Shown here in pieces: positions 18,078 through 26,614 of a stretch of 64,000 nucleotides of DNA. The DNA is from Streptomyces sp. NBC_01288 (GTDB lineage: Bacteria; Actinomycetota; Actinomycetes; Streptomycetales; Streptomycetaceae). The notes under the pieces are model-generated. The model had not been told where the DNA came from. It ran no database searches and worked only from the letters and a program-made list of their open reading frames with translations. The stretch covers positions 9,547,001 through 9,611,000 of the forward strand of contig NZ_CP108427.1 of the NCBI RefSeq assembly GCF_035982055.1, written 5' to 3'. How positions within the stretch are numbered: the first letter of the stretch is position 1; every line of letters starts with the position of its first letter. A program made the translations under genes and the position numbers.

Positions 18078-18478
18078 GTGCCGTAGGGGAGTGCGGCTTG
18101 GGGTGGGGCGGGGGTGGCGCTGGGCGCGACTGTGTCTCGGCCCGGGGTATCGGCGTGCTCGGGTGGGCGGCGTCGGCGGGGGAGAGCGTGGCCGGCCGGC
18201 TCGGTATGGGGGCTGGGGTCAGCGGCTCGGTCAGACGGCTCGGTCAGACGGGCCGGTCAGACGGGCCGGGCTGGTGGGTTTGGCCGGGGCCGACCGGCCC
18301 ATGACCGCTGCCGAGCGCCGAGCGCCGAGCGCCGAGCGCCGAGCGCCGAGCGCCGAGCGCCGAGCGCCGAGCGCCGTCTGCTCTCCGGCTTCCGCTACGC
18401 TCCGCGACTCGCACCTTGCGCTACGACCCCCGCCTCACACCCTCCGCGCTACGACCCTGCCCCGACCCCGACCTCGCC
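18078..18478. other. Intergenic low-complexity region with two microsatellites
   Basis: A 401-base stretch with no supportable gene. It holds a run of about four 13-bp units (GGCTCGGTCAGAC / GGGCCGGTCAGAC, 18225-18270) and the heptamer array described separately, then pyrimidine-rich sequence before the dhaM stop codon. Some of this may terminate transcription of the convergent tetR and dhaKLM units. Confidence 0.6.
18310..18376. repeat. Heptanucleotide array (GCCGAGC), 9.6 perfect copies
   Basis: Nine uninterrupted copies of GCCGAGC plus GCCG. Perfect identity suggests recent slippage expansion. The 7-bp period would shift frame in a gene, consistent with a non-coding place. Confidence 0.95.
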
Positions 18479-18889
18479 TCACACCTTCCGATAGCTGTAC
18501 GCCTCCGCGGCCGCCGCCTCCACCGCGTCCAGGTCCGCTCCCGTTGACGCCGTGACGACCGCGGCCACCGCGCCCTCGACGAACGGGGCGTCCACGAGGC
18601 GGGTGCCGGCCGGGAGTTCGTCGCCTTCGGCGAGGAGGGCCTTCACGGTGAGTACGGCGCTGCCGAGGTCGGTGAGGACGGCGACTCCGGCGCCGCGGTC
18701 GACGGACGCGGCCGCCGCGGCGATGAGTTCGGAACTGGTGCCGAGCCCGCCGCCCTCGGTACCACCGGCGGCGGCGAGCGGTACCGAGGCGCCCGAGCCG
18801 GACAGCCCCCGCGCCAACTCGGCCACGGAGAGGGCGACTTCAGCGCTGTGCGACACCAGCACGATGCCCACGAGCTTCTCGTCACTCAC
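18479..18889 (-). CDS. dhaM: Dihydroxyacetone kinase phosphotransfer subunit DhaM (EIIA-like)
   Basis: A 136-residue PTS EIIA(mannose-family)-like domain. His14 in VLVSHSAEVA is the phosphorylated residue; DLGSAVLTVKALL is the second conserved segment. It passes phosphate from HPr to the ADP held in DhaL. Only the EIIA module is present; HPr and EI domains found fused in E. coli DhaM are absent, as in many Gram-positives. Last gene of dhaK-dhaL-dhaM; its start overlaps the dhaL end by 8 bases. Confidence 0.93.
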   Translation of the reverse strand: MSDEKLVGIVLVSHSAEVALSVAELARGLSGSGASVPLAAAGGTEGGGLGTSSELIAAAAASVDRGAGVAVLTDLGSAVLTVKALLAEGDELPAGTRLVDAPFVEGAVAAVVTASTGADLDAVEAAAAEAYSYRKV

Positions 18890-19496
18890 CGGTGGCCTCC
18901 GCGGTCGCGGCTTCCTGGAGTGCGGCGATCAGCAGCGACGAGGACGTGGCGCCCGGGTCCTGGTGCCCGATGCTCCGCTCCCCGAGGTAGCTCGCCCGGC
19001 CCTTGTGGGCCTGCAAGGGCGTGGTGGCCACGGCGCCCTCCTCGGCGGCGGCGCGTGCCGCGGCGAAGCCGTCCGGGAGCGCGTCGACCGCCGGGACGAG
19101 CGCGTCGATCATGGTCTTGTCGCCGGGCGCGGCACCGCCGAGGGTCATGACCGCGTCGACTCCGGTGCGCAGCGCGAGGGCGAACTCCTCCTCGCTCACC
19201 TCGGCGGCGTCCCCGAGCGCCTTGCCGGTACGGCGCAGCAGCGTGCCGTAGAGCGGACCCGACGCACCGCCGACCGTCGAGATGAGCGTGCGTCCGGCGA
19301 GCATGAGGACGGCACCCGGGGTGTCCGGTGCCTCCTTTTCCAGGGTGGCCGTCACGGCGGTGAACCCGCGTTGCAGGTTCGCGCCGTGGTCGGCGTCGCC
19401 GATGGGTGAGTCGAGGTCGGTGAGCCGTCCCGCCTCGCGGGCGACGGAGGCGGCGGTCGCCGTCATCCAACGGCGGAAGAAGTCGGCGTCGAGCAC
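18882..19496 (-). CDS. dhaL: Dihydroxyacetone kinase ADP-binding subunit DhaL
   Basis: A 204-residue DhaL domain: LTDLDSPIGDADHGANLQRG carries the Mg-ADP-binding aspartates (D-x-x-I-G-D-x-D-H-G), followed by GGASGPLYGTLLR and GDKTMIDALVPA. DhaL holds ADP permanently; ATP is regenerated by DhaM and the gamma phosphate passes to dihydroxyacetone on DhaK. It sits 46 bases downstream of dhaK. Confidence 0.95.
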   Translation of the reverse strand: MLDADFFRRWMTATAASVAREAGRLTDLDSPIGDADHGANLQRGFTAVTATLEKEAPDTPGAVLMLAGRTLISTVGGASGPLYGTLLRRTGKALGDAAEVSEEEFALALRTGVDAVMTLGGAAPGDKTMIDALVPAVDALPDGFAAARAAAEEGAVATTPLQAHKGRASYLGERSIGHQDPGATSSSLLIAALQEAATAEATGE

Positions 19497-19542
19497 GGAA
19501 TCTCCTTGCGTGGTGGGCGAGTTGACCGGGTGTGCCGCCGGG

Positions 19543-20535
19543 TCACATGCCCCAGCGCAGTCCCGGCGTCTTCACCGGCGCGTCCCACAGCCGCAGCAGT
19601 TCCTCGTCGATCTGGCACAGGGTGACCGAGGCACCCGCCATGTCGAGGGACGTGACGTAGTTGCCGACCAGTGTGCGGGCGACGGCGACCCCGCGCTCGG
19701 CGAGGACGCGGTGGACCTCGGCGTTGAAGCCGTAGAGCTCCAGGAGCGGGGTCGCGCCCATGCCGTTGACGAGGAGCAGGACCGGATTGCGCGGCGACAT
19801 GTCGTCAAGGATCGCCTGGACGGAGAAGTCGGCGATCTCACCGGAGGTCATCATCGCCCGCCGCTCCCGGCCCGGCTCGCCGTGGATACCTACGCCCAAC
19901 TCCAGCTCGCCCGGCGGCAGATCGAAGGTGGGGGAGCCCTTGGCCGGAGTGGTGCAGGCGCTGAGCGCGACACCGAAACTGCGCGAGTTCTCATTGACCT
20001 GCCGGGCGATCGCCGCCACCCGGTCCAACGGCTGCCCCTCGGCCGCGGCGGCCCCCGCGATCTTCTCCACGAACAGCGTCGCACCGGTGCCGCGCCGCCC
20101 CGCGGTATAGAGACTGTCGATGACGGCGACATCGTCATTGACCAGCACCTTGGCGATCTGGATGCCCTCGTCCTCGGCGAGCTCGGCCGCCATGTCGAAG
20201 TTGAGGACGTCCCCCGTGTAGTTCTTCACGATGAACAGGACCCCGGCCCCGCTGTCCACAGCGGCCGCGGCCCGCACCATCTGATCGGGCACCGGCGACG
20301 TGAACACCTCACCAGGACAGGCCGCCGACAACATCCCCGGCCCGACAAACCCGCCATGCAACGGCTCGTGCCCCGACCCCCCACCGGAAACAAGCCCCAC
20401 CTGCCCGGCCACGGGAGCGTCCCGCCGCACGATCACCCGGTTCTCGACGTCCACGGTCAACTCGGGATGGGCGACCGCCATGCCTCGCAGCGCGTCCGTG
20501 ACCACGGTTTCCGCGACGTTGATCAACATCTTCAT
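19543..20535 (-). CDS. dhaK: Dihydroxyacetone kinase substrate-binding subunit DhaK
   Basis: A 330-residue DhaK. GGGSGHEPLHGGFVGPGM near 45-62 forms the substrate site, and the His in GIHGEPG (about 220) is the residue that binds dihydroxyacetone covalently as a hemiaminal. The product, dihydroxyacetone phosphate, enters glycolysis. The start at 20535 has CAGGAGGT, ideal spacing. First gene of the operon; its promoter region runs into a truncated transposase, so upstream control may have been altered. Confidence 0.95.
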   Translation of the reverse strand: MKMLINVAETVVTDALRGMAVAHPELTVDVENRVIVRRDAPVAGQVGLVSGGGSGHEPLHGGFVGPGMLSAACPGEVFTSPVPDQMVRAAAAVDSGAGVLFIVKNYTGDVLNFDMAAELAEDEGIQIAKVLVNDDVAVIDSLYTAGRRGTGATLFVEKIAGAAAAEGQPLDRVAAIARQVNENSRSFGVALSACTTPAKGSPTFDLPPGELELGVGIHGEPGRERRAMMTSGEIADFSVQAILDDMSPRNPVLLLVNGMGATPLLELYGFNAEVHRVLAERGVAVARTLVGNYVTSLDMAGASVTLCQIDEELLRLWDAPVKTPGLRWGM

Positions 20536-20648
20536 GGGTACCTCCTGGCGGGGCTCATGCTGTTGGCCGGTCGAGGGCGGCTCGAACGCCCCTGCGGCAA
20601 GTATCGACCTTGCGGGAGTGAAGGTCACGGGCCTGGACGAGCACGGCC

Positions 20649-21587
20649 GTGCCAGGCTGGGTCGGTGCAGTCCCCGATCCGCTTCTGCCCAGGCGGGTCC
20701 TGCCCGCCGAGACCACGGTCCGCCGATTGCCGGCCCGTGTCTACGGCGACGCACTGGACCGGGCCGTCGGACGCCGACTTGCCGACCGCCGCCCGAAAAA
20801 GACCGGGCTGCGCGGACTCCCGGTTGACGGCAAGAGCCTGCGCGGAGCCGCCAGAGCGAACGGCCGCAAGATCCATCTGCTCGCCGCACTGGAGCACGCG
20901 ACGGGCCTGGTCCTGGCCCAGCTGGACGACAGCGAGAAGACGAACGAGATCACCTGCTTCCAGCCGCTGCCGGACACCGTCGCCGACCTGGCCGGCGTCG
21001 TCGTCACCAGCGACGCCCTGCTCACCCAGCGCGAGCACGCCGACCACCTCCTCGGCCGGGGCGCCCACTACATCGTGATCGTCAAGGGCAACCAGAAGAA
21101 GCTGTGCCGCCAGCTCAAGTCCCTTCCCTGGAAGGACATCCCGCTTCAGGGACGCACCCGGGGCATCGGCCACGGCCGCTCGGAGATCCGACGGATCAAG
21201 GCCGCCACCGTCAACGGCCTTCTCTTCCGCGGGGCCCGCCAGGCTGTCCGGATCAAGCGCCGGAGCACTGACCGCAAGACCGGCAAGACCACCGTCAAGA
21301 CGATCTACGCCGTCACCAGCCTGACCACCGAGCACGTCATCGCGGCTCAACTTGCCGAGCGCGTCCGCACCCACTGGAAGATCGAGGCGCTGCACCACGT
21401 CCGCGACACCACGTTCGCCGAGGACGCCTCCCAGCTACGGACCGGCAACGCACCCCGCGCGATGGCCACTTGGCGCAACCTCGACATCGGAGCCCTGCGC
21501 ACGGCCGGAGTGAAGAACATCGCAGCCGGCCTCCGCCACAACATCCGCGACCCTCGCCGCGCCCTCGCACTCCTCGGCCTCGGATGA
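20649..21587 (+). pseudogene. ISAs1-family transposase, 5'-truncated
   Basis: The readable 312 residues cover the DDE domain of an ISAs1-type transposase: first Asp in PVDGKSLRGA, second Asp in VVTSDALLTQREHADHLL, and Glu in HWKIEALHHVRDTTFAEDAS. The C-terminus is complete (LRHNIRDPRRALALLGLG). Usual family length is about 370-400; the N-terminal 80-100 residues are missing and homology starts abruptly near 20660, next to dhaK upstream sequence. The catalytic residues survive but the protein is probably inactive. No terminal inverted repeats could be identified by eye. Confidence 0.75.
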
Positions 21588-21695
21588 CCACGAAGATGAC
21601 CACGAACCGGACGCCGCACGACTACACCGAAGCCCTGCCCAGGGGTGCGGCCGCCGCTCCGCGGGAGCACCCTGCCGATTTCTTGCCTGTTCCGC

Positions 21696-21726
21696 TTGTT
21701 TGGAGTGCACTCCAAGGCCCTAGCGT
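21696..21726 (+). promoter_or_regulatory. MerR-type promoter with 19-bp spacer and perfect 16-bp operator
   Basis: TTGTTT (21696-21701) and TAGCGT (21721-21726) are separated by exactly 19 bp, the long spacer typical of MerR-activated promoters. Within the spacer lies the perfect palindrome TTGGAGTGCACTCCAA (21700-21715). Operators of this form drive aldo/keto reductase genes under MerR-family regulators in many bacteria. No merR gene is adjacent. Confidence 0.75.
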
Positions 21727-21853
21727 TGAGGGCATGCCTTTATCGCTAGGGTCTCGCCGACGTCCTAGAAGGCTGCCGAGCCTCTATCGCCGGCTCCCGG
21801 ATAAGCGAGAAATAAGCGGGAGTCAGGCGACCGATATCCCAGGAGTATCTCTA

Positions 21854-22846
21854 ATGCAAAAACGCAAACTAGGACAACACCTCGAAGTCTCGGCTCTCGG
21901 GCTCGGCTGCATGGGCATGAGTTTCTTCTATGGTCAGCCACAGGACACAACCCAGATGACGAAGCTGCTGCGGGCGGCTGTTGACCACGGCGTGACTTTC
22001 TTCGACACCGCCGAAGTCTACGGCCCGTTTACCAATGAGGACCTGGTCGGTCGGGCGCTGGCACCGGTCCGCGACCAGGTGGTGATCGCCACCAAGTTTG
22101 GAATCAAGCACGGCGAGCACGGGCCGACCCCGATGTCCGGGGTCGACAGCAGGCCCGAGCAGATCCGCCAAGTGACCGAGGCTTCGCTCAAGCGTCTTCA
22201 AACCGAAAGCATCGACCTGCTCTACCAACACCGCGTCGACCCCAACGTTCCCATTGAAGACGTGGCCGGCACGGTCAAGGAGCTGATCGCCGAAGGCAAG
22301 GTGAAGCACTTCGGCTTGTCCGAGGCCGGTGCCGCGACGATTCGTCGCGCCCACGCCGTGCAGCCGGTAACGGCAGTGCAAAGCGAGTACTCGCTCTGGA
22401 TGCGCGAGCACGAAACCGAAATCATTCCGACCTTGGAGGAACTGGGCATCGGCCTGGTGCCCTACAGCCCGCTCGGCAAAGGATTCTTGACCGGCAAAAT
22501 CGATTCCAGCACGTCGCTGGCCGACAACGACCTCCGCCGCCTGCTTCCGCGCTTCAGCCCGGAAGCACGGCAAGCCAACCAGGTGCTGGTCGACCTGCTG
22601 CGGCAGATTGCCGATGACAAAGGAGCCACGCCGGCCCAGATCGCTCTCGCCTGGGTGCTGGCGCAGAAGCCGTGGTTCGTGCCGATCCCCGGCACCACCA
22701 AGCCGCACCGCCTGGAAGAGAACCTGGGCGCACTCGACGTCGAGCTGACAACCGGCGACCTGCTTCGGATCGAAGAGGCCGCGGCCAACATCCGGATCCA
22801 AGGCGAACGACTCCCTGAGCAGTTGCAGTCACGGTTCGGCCGCTGA
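21854..22846 (+). CDS. Aldo/keto reductase, probably acquired
   Basis: A 330-residue AKR with catalytic tetrad segments visible: Asp and Tyr in FFDTAEVYG (about 46-54), Lys in IATKFG and His in DLLYQHRVDP. LGLGCMGMS and the C-terminal IPGTTKPHRLEENLGA are typical of the AKR13-like group that reduces aldehydes or ketones with NADPH. Codon use is unlike its neighbours: the first 12 codons contain several A/T-ending triplets (AAA, CAA, CTA) and the gene is visibly less G/C-biased. Start set by AGGAG at 21841. Confidence 0.9.
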   Translation: MQKRKLGQHLEVSALGLGCMGMSFFYGQPQDTTQMTKLLRAAVDHGVTFFDTAEVYGPFTNEDLVGRALAPVRDQVVIATKFGIKHGEHGPTPMSGVDSRPEQIRQVTEASLKRLQTESIDLLYQHRVDPNVPIEDVAGTVKELIAEGKVKHFGLSEAGAATIRRAHAVQPVTAVQSEYSLWMREHETEIIPTLEELGIGLVPYSPLGKGFLTGKIDSSTSLADNDLRRLLPRFSPEARQANQVLVDLLRQIADDKGATPAQIALAWVLAQKPWFVPIPGTTKPHRLEENLGALDVELTTGDLLRIEEAAANIRIQGERLPEQLQSRFGR

Positions 22847-22852
22847 ACCCCG

Positions 22853-22882
22853 CCCGACCTTCTGGGCGTTGCTGCGGTCGGG
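22853..22882. terminator. Hairpin downstream of the aldo/keto reductase
   Basis: CCCGACC and GGTCGGG form a 7-bp stem with a 16-base loop, beginning six bases after the stop codon. No U-tract follows. Confidence 0.35.
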
Positions 22883-22918
22883 AACCGTGCGCGACTCTTG
22901 GGTACGCCCGATCGACCG

Positions 22919-23170
22919 TCAGGCCACATTGGCGCGCGCGGCCAGAGCCTCCTTGTGGAGTGCGCGAGCGGACTCTATGAGATTCGTGGTGTCGGGTCCC
23001 CACATCAGGCGGATGACGTAGCGCTCGAACGGCGACTGCTGCATCAGGTACGCGATCGGCAGGAACGCCTTGCTCGCCAGGACGGACAGAGCCCCCTTGA
23101 CCCGGCCGATGCCCATCGATCGGTCGATCGGCGGGCCCTGGCCGACACCGCACCCGTCATCGGTGGCCAT
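22919..23170 (-). pseudogene. Unrecognised fragment, probably the C-terminus of a lost gene
   Basis: The last 55 residues (VLASKAFLPIAYLMQQSPFE... LIESARALHKEALAARANVA) look like real protein with balanced composition and codon bias. The part upstream of about 23125 is low-quality and has no credible start or ribosome site. I do not recognise the family. It lies between an acquired aldo/keto reductase and an SGNH hydrolase and may be debris of the same insertion events. Confidence 0.3.
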
Positions 23171-23383
23171 CTGGTGGCCGAGCGTGCAGCGGTCGTGCGG
23201 ACGGGGCCCGATCTGCCGTGCGGTGGCAGGTGCGCTTGGGGTCGCGGGGTTGTGGCGTCCCGAAGGGTGCTGGACAAAGGCGTGTTCGGGCCGGCCAAAG
23301 CCTGGGAGCGGCGTTGTCTGTTCATAGGGTGAGGGCGACGGCCTGGGCCTTCTCACCTGCGCCGCGAGGGGGCGTCACATGTG

Positions 23384-24217
23384 TCAGGAAGTGCCTGCCT
23401 TCCCGGTTTCCAGCGCCGTGGTGGCGAACTGTTCGACCAGTGCGGCGATGCGGGCCGCGGCGGTGACGTTCAGGTGCACTCCGTCCGGGGTGGTGGTGAA
23501 GCCGTGGCGGCGGGTGATGGATTCCCAGGAGCGCCGCAGGAGGAAGCGCTGCGCCAGGGTCGCGGCCAACAGCTTCTTGGTTCCGTCCCACGGTGTCGGC
23601 GGTTCGTCCGTGATCAGCTCGGCGATGCGGTCGTGCACGGGCAGGACCGGTACGTCGGCCTCCGTGGCGACGGCCTGGACGATCGCGTTGTACGGGGCCA
23701 GGTGGTCGTGCCATCGCCCCTTGGTCGTGCCGCCCAGCGGTGGCAGAGACATGAGGGCGACGGCGGCGGTTGTCTCGGTCCGCAGCCGGTGGACGATCTG
23801 CCGGAGATTGTCCTCGTACCACTGGGCGGTGGGCCGTTGCGGAAGGTGCTGTGCCTTCATGTAGCCGTCGGACCAGGAGGGGGAGATCTGTGCCAGCGCG
23901 TCGTTGGTGCCGATGAGGACGGTCACCACCGAGGGACGGCACGCGATGATGTCGTCGAGGCGGGAGAGCAGGTTCCAGGCGAGGTCGCCGGCGAATCCGG
24001 CGTTGACGGTGTCCATCGCGGGAGCCAGGGAGTCGGCGACCCGGGTCACCCAGTTGGGGGTCATGGCGCCGTGGGTGATGCTGTCGCCCGCACAGACGAG
24101 TACCGGTCTTCCGCTCGGGCGGGTGGCGTAGCGGCGGGGGCCGATCGGCTTGGGGAATCCCCTGTCGCGTGCGGTTCCGCGGGGGTGCTGAGGGTCTACG
24201 GGGGCGTTGTTCGTCAT
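23384..24217 (-). CDS. SGNH/GDSL-family hydrolase
   Basis: A 277-residue esterase/lipase-like protein with all SGNH blocks: nucleophile Ser in CAGDSITHG, Gly in NAGFAGDLAWNLL, Asn in VLIGTNDA, and catalytic Asp/His in TPDGVHLN. No signal peptide is apparent, so it probably acts in the cytoplasm on acylated small molecules. The start at 24217 follows AGAGGA; longer starts to 24337 lack a ribosome site. The 264 bases upstream hold no supportable gene. Confidence 0.82.
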   Translation of the reverse strand: MTNNAPVDPQHPRGTARDRGFPKPIGPRRYATRPSGRPVLVCAGDSITHGAMTPNWVTRVADSLAPAMDTVNAGFAGDLAWNLLSRLDDIIACRPSVVTVLIGTNDALAQISPSWSDGYMKAQHLPQRPTAQWYEDNLRQIVHRLRTETTAAVALMSLPPLGGTTKGRWHDHLAPYNAIVQAVATEADVPVLPVHDRIAELITDEPPTPWDGTKKLLAATLAQRFLLRRSWESITRRHGFTTTPDGVHLNVTAAARIAALVEQFATTALETGKAGTS

Positions 24218-24481
24218 CGGGTCCTCTGTCCGGTTGTCGGTACTTACGTCCATGATCGGCTGGGCGCCCTTCATGCACGGTGATCGACCCGCTGCCAGGG
24301 GCCTGGCCATGTCCTGGTCATGTCCTGGGCGTGACACCGGGCCGAGTGCCCCGCGTCACGGGACCGCTGTCCGCGGCCATGGGCCCGCGCCGGGCCACCG
24401 CACCCGACCCGGGCCGAGGTGATCGGCCCCCGGCCGGGTGTGTCGTGCGGCGACACGGCCGGCGATTCCGCCGGAAGTTCC

Positions 24482-25126
24482 TCAGGCCCCGTCTCCGGAC
24501 GCCGGGCGAAGGCGACCGTCCGCATCGGTACCGGTCGGAGGCCCCGGAAGCACGAGGTCGAGCGTGCTCAGGCGGTGCAGCAGGTCATCGATGGCCCCCG
24601 CGCGTGCGTCGTGGTCACCGTCGGCCTCCAGCCATGCGTCGGCGGCGACCTGTAGTACCGCGTATGCGGTGTGCGCGGTCATGACGACTCGGAGATCGTC
24701 GGCGGGGCGGTGCATGCGCTCGGCGATCGCCGCCTTGAGATCGCCCGCGTAGCGCGCGCCCAGATCCCAGAGCATGGCCCGGGGCACCGGCGAGTTGTCG
24801 ATGATGCGGCGCAACGCGGCGTCGCGCTCGTCGCCGGCGACGCCCTGAGCGCACTTGCGAACGGCGGCACCGAGAGCAGCGTCCAAGGGCTCCTCGACAG
24901 GTCGCTCACGCAAGGCGCCGCCAAGATCCATCGCTTGTTCAAGACGCGCCAGGATCAGCAGATCCTTGCTCGGAAAGTAGCGATAGAGCGTTGTGGTGCC
25001 GACCTCGGCCTTCGCGGCGATCTGCTCCATCGTCGTCTCGTCGTATCCCTGGTCGACGAACAGGTCGAGTGCCGTGTCGATGATCTGTGCCCGCGTCCGA
25101 GCGGCCTTGAGTTCACGCAGTCCCAT
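24482..25126 (-). CDS. TetR-family regulator, divergent from the glycoside-oxidation cluster
   Basis: A 214-residue protein with an N-terminal TetR helix-turn-helix (IIDTALDLFVDQGYDETTMEQIAAKAEVGTTTLYRYFPSKDLL, about 15-57) and an all-helical C-terminal domain. It is divergent from the MFS-isomerase-oxidase operon with 111 bases between starts, and is its most likely repressor. The inducer is unknown, presumably a glycoside or aglycone. Confidence 0.9.
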   Translation of the reverse strand: MGLRELKAARTRAQIIDTALDLFVDQGYDETTMEQIAAKAEVGTTTLYRYFPSKDLLILARLEQAMDLGGALRERPVEEPLDAALGAAVRKCAQGVAGDERDAALRRIIDNSPVPRAMLWDLGARYAGDLKAAIAERMHRPADDLRVVMTAHTAYAVLQVAADAWLEADGDHDARAGAIDDLLHRLSTLDLVLPGPPTGTDADGRLRPASGDGA

Positions 25127-25140
25127 GACAACAGCATAGC

Positions 25141-25168
25141 GGGTTTAACCCCTGATCGGTATTGACAC
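25141..25168. promoter_or_regulatory. Operator and promoter between TetR and the MFS operon
   Basis: The dyad GGGTT-T-AACCC (25141-25151) lies 14 bases upstream of the TetR start. A TTGACA hexamer at 25162-25167 is the best -35 box for the rightward operon; the -10 is less clear (TACATG near 25184). Confidence 0.45.
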
Positions 25169-25237
25169 CTTGTCGGGTATGACTACATGGTGGGAGTCAC
25201 TACCGTTTTGTTTGGTACCTCTCACAAAGGAGTGGAG

Positions 25238-26614
25238 ATGCCACCTGCTACCTCGCCGGCGTCCGACACCACCGCCCTGGACAGCGCGGACAGCCCCGTC
25301 ATCTCTCTCCCTCGGTTGGGCGTCGGCGTCGTCACGTCGACAGTCGGGGCCCTCGTCGCGCTGTTCACTCCGGTGACCCTGCTGTTGACGCTGAAGCTCG
25401 ACTCACTCACCGACTCCGGAGCCGAGGCGGCGTTCGGTCTCATCACGGGGGCGGGCGCGATTTTCGCTTTCGCGGCCAACCCGATCGCCGGCCATATCAG
25501 TGACCGGACCGCGGCCCGGTTCGGCCGTCGACGCACCTGGATCCTCACCGGCTCTCTCTGCGGGTCCCTCGTGGTGGTCGCGCTCGGCTTCACGACCGCG
25601 GTCTGGCAGGTCGCGGTCCTGTGGTTCCTGACGCAGACCGTCTTCAACTTCCAGATGGCGGCCACGGGCGCGCTGTTCGCCGAGCAGGTGCCCGCCGAGC
25701 GGAGGGGCACCTTCTCCGGACTCATCGGGCTGATGGGCGCGCTCGCGCCGCTCATCGGCATCGCCGCGGTCAGCGGTTTCTCCGATCAGCGGGTCAAGTG
25801 GTGTGTCGTCGCCGGAATCTCGGCGTTCCTGGGAGTCCTCGCCGTCCTGCTGTTGCGGGAACGGCCTCGGGACAAACCCGCCGTGAAAGCGCCTCTGCGC
25901 CCGGCGGAACTCCTGAAGTCCTTCTGGCTGGACCCCCGGGACCATCCCGCGTTCGGCTGGGTGTGGGCGTTGCGCTTCCTGGTCATCTGCGGTGCCGCGA
26001 GCAGCAGCTACAACGCCTTCTTCGCCCTGCACCGGCTCGGTCTCGACGACGATGCCGCCCAGTCTTTCGTCCTGCTGGCGGCAGTCGCCAGCGTCGTGCC
26101 CATGGCGATCGCGGGTCTGGTCGCAGGGCCGCTCTCCGACCGGATCCAGCGGCAGAAGCCGTTCATCGTCGCCGGGGGCGCCATCATCATCGTCGGGCTC
26201 GTCCTCATGGCGATCGCCCAGACGCGAGGGGTCGCCTATGCGGCGGCATCGGTGATCGGCCTGGGCACCGGCACCTTCGTCTCGGTCGACTCGGCGATCT
26301 CCATCCGCCTGCTGCCCAACGCCGACGACGTCGGCAAGGACCTCGGCATCCTCAACCTGGCCAACACGCTCCCGCAGTCCGTGGTGCCGTTCATCGCGCC
26401 ACTCCTGCTCTTCATCGGCGGATTTCCGGTCCTCTACCTCACACTCGCCGTCCTCGTCGTCGCCGGCGTAGCCACGGTGTTCCGGCTGCCGGAGATCGGC
26501 CGTGAAGGCGATCCGCGCTGGGCCCCCCTCACCCGTGACCGCACGCCCGTCGCTCCGGAAGCTCCGGAAGCTCCGGACGTGCTCGAACCCATCCCGTCGA
26601 AGGAGATCTCATGA
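25238..26614 (+). CDS. MFS transporter, probable sugar/glycoside importer
   Basis: A 458-residue major facilitator with 12 predicted membrane spans. The loop 2-3 motif is DRTAARFGRRRTW (D-R-x-x-x-R-x-G-R-R-R), a form common in SLC45/GPH-like sugar transporters. FAANPIAGHISD and GPLSDRIQRQKPFIV carry the inner-loop motifs. It opens an operon of sugar-oxidising enzymes and overlaps the next gene by four bases, so it most likely imports their substrate. The start at 25238 has AAAGGAG. Confidence 0.88.
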   Translation: MPPATSPASDTTALDSADSPVISLPRLGVGVVTSTVGALVALFTPVTLLLTLKLDSLTDSGAEAAFGLITGAGAIFAFAANPIAGHISDRTAARFGRRRTWILTGSLCGSLVVVALGFTTAVWQVAVLWFLTQTVFNFQMAATGALFAEQVPAERRGTFSGLIGLMGALAPLIGIAAVSGFSDQRVKWCVVAGISAFLGVLAVLLLRERPRDKPAVKAPLRPAELLKSFWLDPRDHPAFGWVWALRFLVICGAASSSYNAFFALHRLGLDDDAAQSFVLLAAVASVVPMAIAGLVAGPLSDRIQRQKPFIVAGGAIIIVGLVLMAIAQTRGVAYAAASVIGLGTGTFVSVDSAISIRLLPNADDVGKDLGILNLANTLPQSVVPFIAPLLLFIGGFPVLYLTLAVLVVAGVATVFRLPEIGREGDPRWAPLTRDRTPVAPEAPEAPDVLEPIPSKEIS

